DNA from: Mesoterricola sediminis
Lineage (GTDB): Bacteria > Acidobacteriota > Holophagae > Holophagales > Holophagaceae
Assembly: GCF_030295425.1 (NCBI RefSeq)
Contig: NZ_AP027081.1
Span: 434,001 to 498,000, forward strand
DNA length: 64,000 nt
Direction of reading: 5' to 3'
In this document: piece after piece, positions 1-10,658 of the stretch
How the letters are laid out: every line of letters starts with the position of its first letter
How positions within the stretch are numbered: the first letter of the stretch is position 1
Program-made: the position numbers and the translations under genes
The notes under the pieces: model-generated
The model's database searches: none
What the model was told of the DNA's origin: nothing
What the model saw: only the letters and a program-made list of their open reading frames with translations

Positions 1-803
1 GTGGAGGACCCCGCCCACGAAGGCCTGCTCCTGGGCGGGCCGGTCCAGGCCCTCGGCCGCGGCCAGGAGCTTGGCGCCGTGGGCGACGGCAAGGCTGTGC
101 TCCCACACGTCCTCGATGCTGAAATCCCGGGTCGCCAGCGGCGCCGCGTTCTCGAAAATGCCGTTGACCAGCACGAGGGTCCGGACCGTGTCCATGCCCA
201 GGTAGTTCACCGCCTCGGACACCGTCTCGATGTTCCGGCGCAGGCCGAAGAAGGCGCTGTTCACGAGCTGGAGGACCTTGGCCGTCATGGCCATGTCCTG
301 CTCGATGAGGGCGGCGACCTGCTCGCTGCTGACGTTCGCTTCGTCCAGCACGCGCTTGAGCTCCTGGTAGAGCCTGGGCACGGGCGGAAGCCGGTCCACG
401 GAGCCGATGATGCGCCGGAGGGCCTGGTCCATGAACTCCTCCCCGATGGCCGAGGCGTTGACGATCAGGGCCTTGAGCTCGTCGGGGTCGCAGGGCTTGG
501 AGATGAACTGGTGGGCCACGCCCACGCACTGGGTGACGAGGTCGCGCTCGGCGTGGCCGCTGAGGACGATGCGCACCACGGCGGGGTAGCGCGCCTTCAC
601 TTCCTGAAGCAGGTCCGCGCCGCTCATCCCCGGCATGCGCATGTCGGTCACGATCACGTCGAAGGTCCGCTCCGCCAGGACCTCCAGGGCCTGCGGCCCG
701 CCGGAGGCGAAGGCCATCTCCCAGGTGTCCCGCATGCCCCTGAGGCTCCGCTGCAGGCCGTTGAGCACGAAGGGCTCATCGTCGACGAAGAGGATGCGGG
801 TCT

Positions 804-807
<4 letters not shown>
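1..807 (-). CDS. Response regulator with HDOD output domain (partial, 3' end outside window)
   Basis: The GTG start at 807 overlaps the stop of the upstream histidine kinase by 4 bp (GTGA), so the two are very probably translated together as a kinase/regulator pair. Residues 1-120 are a receiver domain: acidic pair D9-D10, phosphoacceptor D55 in VTDMRMPGMSG, and the conserved Lys in ISKPCDPDEL. From about residue 130 the protein continues as an HDOD domain (LPPVPRLYQELKR, then QLVNSAFFG and AVNYLGMDTVRTL), a catalytically degenerate HD-like output module often found in signalling ATP-independent of DNA binding. 269 codons are visible, with no stop before the window edge. HDOD outputs act by protein contact rather than as transcription factors; the target is not visible here. 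Confidence 0.9.
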
Positions 808-2825
<2,018 letters not shown>

Positions 2826-2924
2826 AAGAGGACCTCACGAAAGGGAGGCCGGGCGGAGGGCCGCCGTCCTCGGATTCCTTTTCGGCACCCCCTGCGGAAA
2901 ATTGATAAATCTACGCAAAGAACC

Positions 2925-4112
2925 CTAGATGAAATCGATCCGGACGTCCTTGAGGTACTTCTCGGCCAGGACCTTCCGGAGGCCCCGGAGGATGTTCCGG
3001 CGGATGTCCAGGTCCTCGGGCAGGCTCGGGTCCTGGAGGGCCTCGTTGATCTTGGTGCCGGCCAGGATGCGGATCACATCGCTTTCCAGGAGGAGCCCGG
3101 CCAGGCGGGTCGCCGCGTTGGGCCGCAGGAGGTCGGGGGCGTCCTCCTCCTCCAGGAGCCGCACGGTCCGGGCCAGGGTGATGGCGCCCTCGGTCACCAG
3201 GTCGAAGCCCTCCATGCGGGAGACGGGGGGCACGTCCGGGTCCAGGGTGTCCAGGTCCATGACCAGTTCCCGCCCCAGCTCGCGGCTGAGGATCGCGGCG
3301 GTGGTGCCCCCGCAGGCGACCTTCCGGCCCCGGAATTCCTGGGCGGCGCGGGCCATCTCCGGGTCCCGGGCGCGGGAGACGGGGGCGCCGGTCAGGACCA
3401 GCACCTCCCGGGGTTCCCGGTAGTAGACGACGCCGCAGCTGATGTCGTCCCGGGCCTGGCCCCCGTCCAGGACCTGGGCCTGCTGGACGAGGGTCCTCGC
3501 CAGCTGGCGCGCCGAGATCTGGGGCCGTTCCCGGATGATCCGGGCCAGGAAGGCGGTCACCGCCTCCTCCCCCCAGCCCAGGGGCGTCGCCTCCCGGCCG
3601 ACGCCGGCCTGGGTGACCCCGTCCGTGAAGAACACCACGCGGTCCCCGGGACAGGCCTCGAACCGGGTGTGCCGAAGCGCGGTCTCCCGGCCCTGCTGGT
3701 CGGGGAGGGGCAGGCGCTCCGAGGGCTGGGGCACGGGCTCGGAGCCGCGCATCAGGATCGCGTGGGGATTGTCGTACTCCAGGATCCGGGTGGCCCCCCA
3801 GGGGTCCATGTCCACGATCGTGAAGGTGGAATAGGCGATCTTGCGCTCGCTGCACACCGGCAGGGTGGCCATGATGGTCCCCGCCGCCTTCCGGGCGTCC
3901 ATGTCGGAGGCCATGTAGCGCAGGGCCATGGTGGACGTGAGGTTGGCCAGGACGCTGGCCTTGATGCCGCTGCCCAGGCCGTCGGCGAGCACGGAGATGA
4001 TCCGGTTGCCGTCCTCCACCTTCTGGGACAGGAACACGTCCCCGCAGGCGGCCTGGCCGCGCTTGCGCTCCTGGTGGTGGCCCACCTCGAGGAACAGGCG
4101 GGGGGCGATCAC
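2925..4112 (-). CDS. SpoIIE-family (PP2C-like) serine phosphatase
   Basis: This 395-aa protein starts at GTG 4112, with GGGGGAG just upstream and a 4-bp GTGA overlap with the HydS stop. Residues 1-215 form a SpoIIE phosphatase domain: the metal-binding acidic positions are seen in CGDVF (G24-D25) and LADGLGSGIKA (D44), followed by FFTDGVTQAG and ARDDISCGVV. The remaining 180 residues are an extra domain (CGGTTAAILSRELGR, PDVPPVSRMEGFDLVTEG) that accompanies this phosphatase type in hydrogenase loci. PP2C-type phosphatases beside group C sensory [FeFe] hydrogenases are an established pattern in other anaerobes. The likely role is to pass an H2/redox signal from the PAS hydrogenase to a phosphoprotein; that substrate is not identified. 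Confidence 0.87.
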   Translation of the reverse strand: MIAPRLFLEVGHHQERKRGQAACGDVFLSQKVEDGNRIISVLADGLGSGIKASVLANLTSTMALRYMASDMDARKAAGTIMATLPVCSERKIAYSTFTIVDMDPWGATRILEYDNPHAILMRGSEPVPQPSERLPLPDQQGRETALRHTRFEACPGDRVVFFTDGVTQAGVGREATPLGWGEEAVTAFLARIIRERPQISARQLARTLVQQAQVLDGGQARDDISCGVVYYREPREVLVLTGAPVSRARDPEMARAAQEFRGRKVACGGTTAAILSRELGRELVMDLDTLDPDVPPVSRMEGFDLVTEGAITLARTVRLLEEEDAPDLLRPNAATRLAGLLLESDVIRILAGTKINEALQDPSLPEDLDIRRNILRGLRKVLAEKYLKDVRIDFI

Positions 4113-5830
4113 CGCTCCCCCTCCCGCTTGCGCACCGGCGGCAGCTGGAAGCTCTCCACGATGCTGCCCAGGATCAGTTCCGTCTCCGCCGCATTCTCGC
4201 CCAGGAGGTAGGCGATCTGCTGGACCGTGGTGACGTTCTTCCGGATCACGTCCTGGGTCTTCTGGATGATCTGCTCCCGCTCCACGGCGGGCTCGGTGAT
4301 GTCCTGGAGGATGCCCCCGGCCATGCGGCCCGACTCGATGGGGAAGACCATGAGGCGGATGATCCGGTCCCCGACGCGGAGGTCCTTCCGGATGGGCTCC
4401 CCGTTGCCCTCGAGGGCCTCCCGGAAGAGCCGGCTGAAGGGCGCGACCTTGGCGAGGGAGGCCCCCTCCATCCCGGGCTTGGCCTCGTAGATGAGGGCGC
4501 ACTCGGGTCCCATCAGCTCCGCGAAGAGCTGGTTGCACTCGATGATCGACAGGTTCTCGTCGGCGATGACCACCCCGCTGGGCATGGCGCGGATGAGGGC
4601 GTTGGCCTTGTTCATGGCCAGCTTCCGCATGTGCGAGACGCACATGCCGGGCTCGGCGCGCCCATCCAGGAGGGCGGCGGCCAGGGCCTCGCAGGCGTCG
4701 TAGCCGCAGCCGCCGCAGTTGAGGAGGTCCTCGGGGGTGGTCTTGCCCACCTGCCGCAGGGCCTGCCGGATCTCGGCGGGGGTGTGGGTGCGGGTGGGCA
4801 CCGGCTCATGGATCCAGGGCACGGCCAGGTCCACCTCCGGGGGCTCCGGGGCGACGGGTTCGCCCGGATGCCGGTCCAGGACCCGCATCCACTTGACGGC
4901 GGTGCCGCAGGTGCGGGAAGCCTGGGGTCCGTTCACGCAGCCCCCTTCGCAGGCGAGGAGTTCCATGAAGAGCCCGCGGGCGCCCTCGTCCAGGCCCCGC
5001 AGGGCGTCCTCCGAATAGTGGATGCCCGAGAAGGCCATGTAGCGGACCCCGTCGATGCCCGCGGCCCGGACGCCCCGGGCCATGCCCCCGTCCATGGGGT
5101 AGAGGGCGCCGGCCGCGGCCGCCTCGGGGACGAAGGCCCCGTCGTCCCCCTCGGCCATGGCGGCGGGATCGATCCCCCGTTCCTCGAACCAGCGGCGGAG
5201 TTCCGTGAAGGTGAGGGCCACGTCCAGCAGGTGGGGGAACCGGTCCGCCTCCAGCTTCTTGGAGATGCAGGGCCCGAAGAAGACGACGCCCGCGTCCTCC
5301 CCGAAGGTCCGCCGGAGGAGGCGGCAGTGGGCCAGGAGGGGCGAAAGGAAGGGCGTGATCCGGTCCAGGTGCTGGGGGTGGTACTTGCGGATGAGCTCGA
5401 CCGCCGTGGGGCAGGCCGAGCTGATCATCACCGCGTCCGGATCCCGGGCCAGGGCGCCGGCGCAGGCGCCGGTGACCTGCTGGGCGCCCAGGGCGGTCTC
5501 GGAGACGCCCGTGAACCCCAGGGCCTTGATGGCCCGCACCAGGTTGGCGGCCGGGATCCCCGGGAACTCCGCCGCGAACGAGGGCGCCAGGGAGGCGATG
5601 ACGACGGGCCGGCGCTTGACGAGGAACTTGGCCCGGTAGAGGTCGTCCCGGACCTTCTTGGCACCGACCGGGCAGACGTTCACACAGGTGCCGCAGAAGA
5701 CGCAGCGCTCAGGGATGACGGCCGCGCTGCCCTCCTGGACCCGGATGGCCTTCACCGGGCACTGCCGGACGCACTTGTAGCAGTCCTGGCAGCGGGTCTT
5801 TTCCGTGAAGATGGGCATCTGGCCGTTCAT
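4109..5830 (-). CDS. hydS: Sensory [FeFe] hydrogenase with PAS domain (HydS / group C type)
   Basis: 573 aa. Two N-terminal [4Fe-4S] motifs (C14/C17/C20/C24 and C43/C46/C49/C53) precede an H-cluster domain. The L1 motif reads ISSACPTAV, so the proton-relay Cys of catalytic enzymes (TSCCP) is Ala139 while the cubane ligand C140 is kept. L2 is FFGPCISKKLEADR and L3 is ACEGGCVNGP. A further Fe-S motif (LNCGGCGYDACEALA) follows, then a PAS domain (about 435-540, MPSGVVIADENLSIIECNQLF). The Cys-to-Ala change and C-terminal PAS are hallmarks of putative sensory [FeFe] hydrogenases such as Thermotoga HydS. Start ATG 5830 has AGGAG about 9 nt upstream. The gene is translationally coupled to the downstream phosphatase. 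A role in sensing H2 is inferred from family knowledge. Confidence 0.92.
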   Translation of the reverse strand: MNGQMPIFTEKTRCQDCYKCVRQCPVKAIRVQEGSAAVIPERCVFCGTCVNVCPVGAKKVRDDLYRAKFLVKRRPVVIASLAPSFAAEFPGIPAANLVRAIKALGFTGVSETALGAQQVTGACAGALARDPDAVMISSACPTAVELIRKYHPQHLDRITPFLSPLLAHCRLLRRTFGEDAGVVFFGPCISKKLEADRFPHLLDVALTFTELRRWFEERGIDPAAMAEGDDGAFVPEAAAAGALYPMDGGMARGVRAAGIDGVRYMAFSGIHYSEDALRGLDEGARGLFMELLACEGGCVNGPQASRTCGTAVKWMRVLDRHPGEPVAPEPPEVDLAVPWIHEPVPTRTHTPAEIRQALRQVGKTTPEDLLNCGGCGYDACEALAAALLDGRAEPGMCVSHMRKLAMNKANALIRAMPSGVVIADENLSIIECNQLFAELMGPECALIYEAKPGMEGASLAKVAPFSRLFREALEGNGEPIRKDLRVGDRIIRLMVFPIESGRMAGGILQDITEPAVEREQIIQKTQDVIRKNVTTVQQIAYLLGENAAETELILGSIVESFQLPPVRKREGER

Positions 5831-5898
5831 CCCTGGCTCCTGAGATGTTCATTATCCCCGGGCGGGGCCGCCGGGTCCCGAAGGAACCGGCGGGCGCG

Positions 5899-6162
5899 TC
5901 ACCCGGCCGCGGCCTGCAAGGCCGCGACGCGCTCCTCGACCAGGTCGATGACCTCGTCCGGGCCGAGGCCGCAGAAGCACTCCCCCTGCAGCGTCAGGTT
6001 CGGGCCCTGACGGCAGCGGTCCTGGCAAAGGGTTCCCTTCACCTTGACCGCGTCCGCCAGGCCCCGCTCCCGCAGGTGCGTCTGGATGAGCTCCAGCACC
6101 CGGACGTTCCCGCGGGAGAAGCAGGCACTGCCCATGCAGACCACCAGCTCAATGGCAGGCAT
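5899..6162 (-). CDS. Thioredoxin-like [2Fe-2S] ferredoxin
   Basis: This 87-aa soluble protein shows the NuoE/thioredoxin-like [2Fe-2S] signature: two Cys in VVCMGSACFSRGN near the N terminus and two in TLCQDRCRQGPN near the middle. It resembles the stand-alone version of the domain at the C terminus of HydA next door (VCVGTTCHLRGS / FCMEACDRGP). Its start overlaps the hydA stop by 14 bp, so it belongs to the same operon, and HydS follows after 68 bp. A plausible role is electron delivery to, or exchange between, the bifurcating and the sensory hydrogenase; this is inferred from position only. Confidence 0.87.
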   Translation of the reverse strand: MPAIELVVCMGSACFSRGNVRVLELIQTHLRERGLADAVKVKGTLCQDRCRQGPNLTLQGECFCGLGPDEVIDLVEERVAALQAAAG

Positions 6163-8173
6163 GGGTTTCCTCCACCGGCGCGAGATCGCCGGCGAGCACC
6201 CGCATGAGGAGATCCATGGCCTGGTCCGCGGTCGCCCTGTGCAGGACGTGGCCGGCCACCTTGACGGTGGGGCCGCGGTCGCAGGCCTCCATGCAGAACG
6301 TGGCCCGGATCTCGACCCTTTCCTCGGCCTCGGCGGCCTCCACCCGGCCCAGGAGCTCCTGGAGGAGCTTCTGCGACCCGCGGAGGTGGCATGTGGTCCC
6401 CACGCACACCGTGACGGGGATCCGGCCGTGGCCTTCGCCGGTGAGGGCGATGCCCTCCCCCTGGATCCGCTTCCGCACCGCGTAGTGGGTGTGGAGGAGG
6501 TGGTGCGCCTCGGGGCTGTTGGGCTCGCCCAGGCGATCCGCGTAGACCTTGGAGACCTGGCCGTTCTGGTGGGGGATCCGCAGGTCCATGGCGGCGTCGA
6601 GGCGGCGGAGCTCCTGGGCGCGGCGCTCGCCGGTCTTGCCGCTGGTCTTGGTCGGCTGGCCAGCGCCGCCGGCGCAGCCGCCGGGGCAGGCCATGACTTC
6701 CACGAAGTCCACCTGCTCGCGACCCGCGCGCACGTCCTCCAGGAGGGCGCGGGCGTTGGCCAGGCCGTGGACGACGGCGATGCGCAGGGGGCCGTCGGGG
6801 AGCTCGAGGGTGGCCGTGCGGCGGCCCCGGGCGCTCCGGACCTCCTCGATGACCGCCTCGCCGCCGAGGAGCCCGGCCACGTTGCGGAGCACGGCCTCGG
6901 TCACGCCGCCGGAGTTGCCGAAGATGATGCCGGCGCCGGTCTTGAGGCCGAAGGGCATGTCCATGCCCTCGGGCTCCATCTCGCCGAGGGCGAGGCCGGA
7001 CTCCTGGATCATGCGGACCAGCTCCTGGGTGGTCAGGACGTAGTCCACGTCGGGGTTGCCGTCCTGGGCGAACTCGGGGCGGCGGGCCTCGGACTTCTTG
7101 GCGGTGCAGGGCATGATGGCCACCACGACCAGGTCCTCGCGCGCCACGCCGAGCTCGTCGGGGAGCAGGTCCTTGGCCAGGGAGCCGAACATCTGCTGGG
7201 GGCTCCGGCAGGTGGAGAGGTTGGCCAGCTCCGCGGCGCCTTCCTGCTCCATGAACTGGACCCAGGCGGGGCAGCAGGAGGTGAAGAGGGGCAGCTTCTC
7301 GCCCTTGGCGCGGCGCTCGAGGAACTCGCGGCCCTCCTCCATGATGGTGAGGTCGGCGGCGAAGGCCGTGTCGAACACCTTGGCGAAGCCCAGGCGGCGC
7401 AGGGCGGCCACCGTGCGGCCCATGAGGTGGGGATCCGCCTCCAGGCCGAAGGGCTCGCCGAGGGCGACGCGGACCGCGGGAGCCACCTGGACCACCACCG
7501 TCTTGGCGGGGTCGGCGATGGCGGCCCGGACAGCCTCCACGTCCTGGCGGACCGTGATCGCGCCCGTGGGGCAGACCGCGGCGCACTGGCCGCACTGGAC
7601 GCATTCCACGTCGGCCATGCCCTTGTGGAACGCGGGGGCGACCGTCACGTTGGAGCCGCGGCCGGTGAAGTCGAGGACGCCCAGGCCCTGGATCTCCTGG
7701 CACACCCGGACGCAGTCGCCGCAGAGGACGCACTTGTTGGGGTCGCGGACGAGGCCGTGGCTGGAGAGGTCCAGGGGCTTGTCCTCCACCGGGGCCTTGA
7801 AGCGCACCCGGTCCACGCCCAGGCGCTGGGCCAGGGACTGGAGCTTGCAGGAGCCGCTCTTGCCGCAGGTGGGGCAGTCGTGGCGGCCGCTGGCGAGGAG
7901 CAGCTCGAGGTTGACCCGGCGGAGCTCGCGGACGGGGCCCGTCTGGGTCCGCACCCGCATGCCCGCCTCGGGCGGCGTGGAGCAGGCCGCGACCGCGCCG
8001 CGGCCTTCGACCTCGACGACGCAGAGGCGGCAGGCGCCGTAGATGCTCAGCTCGCTGTGGTAGCAGAAGGTGGGCAGTTCGATGTGGGCCTTCCGGATCA
8101 CCTCGAGGAGGTTCCGCTCGCCCTGGATGGCCACCTTGAAGCCGTCGATGGTGAGGGTCTTGGTGTCGCTCAT
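6149..8173 (-). CDS. hydA: [FeFe] hydrogenase catalytic subunit HydA (electron-bifurcating type)
   Basis: The 674-aa catalytic subunit of a HydABC-type NAD-linked [FeFe] hydrogenase. From the N terminus: plant-type [2Fe-2S] domain (FCYHSELSIYGACRLC), His-Cys3 [4Fe-4S] motif (GRHDCPTCGKSGSC), two [4Fe-4S] motifs (CVLCGDCVRVCQE and CVQCGQCAAVCPTGA), then the H-cluster domain with all three canonical motifs: TSCCPAWVQ, MPCTAKKSEARRPE and VMACPGGCAGGAGQP. A C-terminal thioredoxin-like [2Fe-2S] domain (CVGTTC...FCMEAC) completes the bifurcating-type architecture. Both L1 cysteines are present, in contrast to HydS downstream. The gene lies one base from hydB. The HydEFG maturases needed for the H-cluster are not in this window. 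Confidence 0.95.
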   Translation of the reverse strand: MSDTKTLTIDGFKVAIQGERNLLEVIRKAHIELPTFCYHSELSIYGACRLCVVEVEGRGAVAACSTPPEAGMRVRTQTGPVRELRRVNLELLLASGRHDCPTCGKSGSCKLQSLAQRLGVDRVRFKAPVEDKPLDLSSHGLVRDPNKCVLCGDCVRVCQEIQGLGVLDFTGRGSNVTVAPAFHKGMADVECVQCGQCAAVCPTGAITVRQDVEAVRAAIADPAKTVVVQVAPAVRVALGEPFGLEADPHLMGRTVAALRRLGFAKVFDTAFAADLTIMEEGREFLERRAKGEKLPLFTSCCPAWVQFMEQEGAAELANLSTCRSPQQMFGSLAKDLLPDELGVAREDLVVVAIMPCTAKKSEARRPEFAQDGNPDVDYVLTTQELVRMIQESGLALGEMEPEGMDMPFGLKTGAGIIFGNSGGVTEAVLRNVAGLLGGEAVIEEVRSARGRRTATLELPDGPLRIAVVHGLANARALLEDVRAGREQVDFVEVMACPGGCAGGAGQPTKTSGKTGERRAQELRRLDAAMDLRIPHQNGQVSKVYADRLGEPNSPEAHHLLHTHYAVRKRIQGEGIALTGEGHGRIPVTVCVGTTCHLRGSQKLLQELLGRVEAAEAEERVEIRATFCMEACDRGPTVKVAGHVLHRATADQAMDLLMRVLAGDLAPVEETHACH

Positions 8174-8174
8174 G

Positions 8175-10079
8175 TCAGGCTCCGGTGATGGCGTTGAACT
8201 TGCAGGCGTCCACGCAGGCGCCGCAACGGATGCACTTGCCGGGATCGATGGCGTGGGGCGCCTTCCGTTCGCCGGCGATGGCGCCGACGGGGCACTTGCG
8301 CGCGCAGAGGGTGCAGCCCTTGCACAGCGAAGCCTCGATGGCGGGGGTCATGAGGGCCTTGCACACCCGGCTGGGGCAGACCTTCCGGGTCACGTGGGCC
8401 TCGTACTCGTCGCGGAAATGCTCGAGGGTGCTCAGGACCGGGTTCGGGGCCGTCTTGCCGAGGCCGCAGAGGGCGCCCAGCTTGACGTTCCGGGCCAGGG
8501 TCTCGAGGAGCGGCAGGGTCTCCTCGGTGGCGCGGCCCTCGACGATGTCCTCCAGGAGCGCCAGCATCTGCCGGGTCCCCTCGCGGCAGGGCACGCACTT
8601 GCCGCAGCTCTCGTTCTGGGTGAACTGCATGAAGAACTTGGCCACCTGCACCATGCAGGTGTCCTGGTTCATGACGACCAGGCCGCCGGAGCCGACCATG
8701 GCGCCGATGCGGGTCAGGTTGTCGAAGTCCATGGGCAGGTCCAGGTGGGCCTTGGTGAGGCAGCCGCCGGAGGGGCCGCCGATCTGGACCGCCTTGAACC
8801 CGGCGGGATCCGCCGAACCGTCCTTGGCCGTGACCCCGCCGCCCACCTCGTGGACGATGTGGCGCAGCGTCGTGCCGAAGGGGACCTCGATCAGGCCCGT
8901 GTTGGCCACGTGGCCCGTGAGGGCGAAGGTCTTGGTGCCGGGGCTGCCGGCGGTGCCCACCGCCTTGAAGGCGGCCGCGCCGCGGGCGAGGATCAGGGGA
9001 ACGGTGGCGAGGGTCTCGACGTTGTTGATGATCGTCGGCTTCCCGAAGAGGCCGCTCTGGGCGGGGAAGGGGGGCTTCGGCATGGGCATGCCGCGCTGGC
9101 CCTCGATGGAGGCCAGGAGCGCCGTCTCCTCGCCGCACACGAAGGCGCCGGCGCCTTCCATGACGTGGACGCGGAAGGGGAGGCCGGTCCCGAAGAGGTC
9201 GTCGCCCAGCAGGCCCAGGGCCTCGGCGTCGGCCACTGCCCGGCGCACGCGCGCGACGGCCAGGGGGTACTCCGCGCGGACGTAGACGTAGCCCTCCTGG
9301 GCGCCCACGGCCCGGGCGGCGATCATCATGCCCTCGAGGACGGCGTGGGGGTTGCCCTCCATCACGCTGCGGTCCATGAAGGCCCCGGGGTCGCCCTCGT
9401 CGCCGTTGCAGACGATGTACTTGCGGGGCTCGGCCTGGATCCGGGCCAGCTCCCACTTGCGGCCCGTGGGGAAACCGCCGCCGCCACGGCCGCGCAGGCC
9501 GGACTCGAGGATCTCCTTGCAGACCGCCTCGGGGGTCATCTGCCGGAAGGCCTTCGCCGCGGACTGGTAGCCGCCGTGGGCGACGTACTCGCGGACGTCC
9601 TCGGGATCGAGGGTGCCGCAGGCCTTGAGGACCGTGCGGTCCTGGAGGGCGTAGAAGGGGATCTGCTCGCGGCCGCGGCAGGCGTCGCCCGTGGCGGGAT
9701 CGCGGTAGAGGAGGCGGTCCACCGCCTTGCCGCCCAGGAGGGTCTCGCGGACGATCTCGGGCACGTCCGCGGGGCGGACCTTGCAGTAGAGGATGCCGTC
9801 GGGCTCGACGCTGACGAGGGGGCCCATCTGGCAGAACCCCTGGCAGCCGCTGCGCGTGAGCAGGCCGTCCCGCTCCCGGGTCTCCTCGAAGCGGAGCTCG
9901 GTCTCCAGGTCCAGGCCGTGCGCGCCGGCCTCGTCGCGGAGGGCCGCGAGGACCTTCATGGCGCCGTTGGCCATGCACCCCGTGCCGGCGCAGACGACGA
10001 TGCGCCGCGCGTGGCGCCGGGACGCCTCCAGGTAGGCCGAGCCCACCGTCTCCAGGTCTTCCATCATGCAGACGCTCAC
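8175..10079 (-). CDS. hydB: NADH-binding hydrogenase subunit HydB (NuoF-like)
   Basis: The 634-aa flavoprotein subunit oxidises or reduces NAD(H) for the HydABC complex. An N-terminal thioredoxin-like [2Fe-2S] domain (VVCAGTGCMANG, SGCQGFCQMGP) precedes the NuoF core with the NADH/FMN glycine-rich stretch GLRGRGGGGFPTGRKW (around 190) and CNGDEGDPGAFMDR. The NuoF-type cluster motif is ESCGKCVPCREG. Two C-terminal [4Fe-4S] motifs, CKGCTLCARKCPVGA and CIRCGACVDACKFNA, are typical of hydrogenase HydB rather than complex I NuoF. The start overlaps the hydC stop by 4 bp (ATGA), and hydA begins one base after its stop. The HydA-HydB-HydC set is expected to couple H2 to both NAD(H) and ferredoxin. 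Confidence 0.95.
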   Translation of the reverse strand: MSVCMMEDLETVGSAYLEASRRHARRIVVCAGTGCMANGAMKVLAALRDEAGAHGLDLETELRFEETRERDGLLTRSGCQGFCQMGPLVSVEPDGILYCKVRPADVPEIVRETLLGGKAVDRLLYRDPATGDACRGREQIPFYALQDRTVLKACGTLDPEDVREYVAHGGYQSAAKAFRQMTPEAVCKEILESGLRGRGGGGFPTGRKWELARIQAEPRKYIVCNGDEGDPGAFMDRSVMEGNPHAVLEGMMIAARAVGAQEGYVYVRAEYPLAVARVRRAVADAEALGLLGDDLFGTGLPFRVHVMEGAGAFVCGEETALLASIEGQRGMPMPKPPFPAQSGLFGKPTIINNVETLATVPLILARGAAAFKAVGTAGSPGTKTFALTGHVANTGLIEVPFGTTLRHIVHEVGGGVTAKDGSADPAGFKAVQIGGPSGGCLTKAHLDLPMDFDNLTRIGAMVGSGGLVVMNQDTCMVQVAKFFMQFTQNESCGKCVPCREGTRQMLALLEDIVEGRATEETLPLLETLARNVKLGALCGLGKTAPNPVLSTLEHFRDEYEAHVTRKVCPSRVCKALMTPAIEASLCKGCTLCARKCPVGAIAGERKAPHAIDPGKCIRCGACVDACKFNAITGA

Positions 10080-10576
10080 ATGCCCTCCGACCGGCGGATG
10101 CCGTCCAGGATCTCGATCGCGACGGCCGGGCTCACCTGGCCGTGCACATCCTCATTGACCACCATCGCCGGGGCGAGGCCGCAGGCTCCCAGGCACGAGA
10201 CCGTCTCCAGCGTGAACATCATGTCCGGCGTCGTCTTGCGGGCGCCGCCCAGGCCCAGGCCGCCCTGCAGGGCGTCGACCAGGTCCTGGCTGCCCTTCAC
10301 GTGGCAGGCCGTGCCGTCGCAGATGCGGATCACGTACTTGCCCTTGGGCTCCAGCGCGAAGTGGCTGTAGAAGGTCGCCACGCCGTAGACGCGCGCGGGG
10401 GGGATGCCGAGGGACGTCGCCACGAGGGTCATGACCTCCTCGGGCAGGTAGCGGTACTCCTCCTGGACGGCCTGGAGGATGGGGACGAGGCGCGTCCGGT
10501 CGCGCTGGTGGGCGTCCAGGATCTGGACGACTTTCTCGAATTTGCGTCCGGGCGCGGTGGCCGTGGCTGCTTCCAT
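10076..10576 (-). CDS. hydC: NuoE-like [2Fe-2S] hydrogenase subunit HydC
   Basis: The 166-aa small subunit belongs to the NuoE/thioredoxin-like [2Fe-2S] family. The four ligands are visible in ICDGTACHVKGS and SCLGACGLAP. The N-terminal helical part (ILDAHQRDRTRLVPILQ, VQEEYRYLPEEVM, YGVATFYSHF) is typical. The start ATG 10576 has AAGGAG about 8 nt upstream, on the rex-distal side of an 82-bp gap. It is the first structural gene of the hydrogenase operon after rex. Although NuoE and NuoF pairs also occur in complex I, the adjacent H-cluster subunit shows that it belongs to the hydrogenase. Confidence 0.93.
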   Translation of the reverse strand: MEAATATAPGRKFEKVVQILDAHQRDRTRLVPILQAVQEEYRYLPEEVMTLVATSLGIPPARVYGVATFYSHFALEPKGKYVIRICDGTACHVKGSQDLVDALQGGLGLGGARKTTPDMMFTLETVSCLGACGLAPAMVVNEDVHGQVSPAVAIEILDGIRRSEGM

Positions 10577-10613
10577 GGGGTGCTCCTTTCCTTCGGTGCA
10601 GACACCTCCCCCG

Positions 10614-10630
10614 CCGGCCGCGGTGGCCGG
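10614..10630 (-). other. GC-rich hairpin between rex and hydC
   Basis: The 82-bp rex-hydC gap contains a perfect 6-bp inverted repeat, CCGGCC / GGCCGG with a 5-nt loop. No T-tract follows on the transcribed strand, so it is more likely an RNA processing or partial attenuation structure than a strong terminator. It could set different expression levels for rex and the hyd genes; that is a guess. Confidence 0.3.
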
Positions 10631-10658
10631 AACTCAGGTTCGGGGTGTCGGCCGGCTC

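Noticed and set aside
6044-10370. Long plus-strand frames opposite hydA and hydB
   Set aside because: Antisense shadows of the same kind; the minus-strand frames have complete Fe-S, H-cluster and NADH-binding motifs.
8175-10576. NuoE/NuoF of respiratory complex I
   Set aside because: No other nuo genes are present, the NuoF-like protein has two extra C-terminal [4Fe-4S] motifs, and an H-cluster subunit is encoded one base downstream; this is HydBC.
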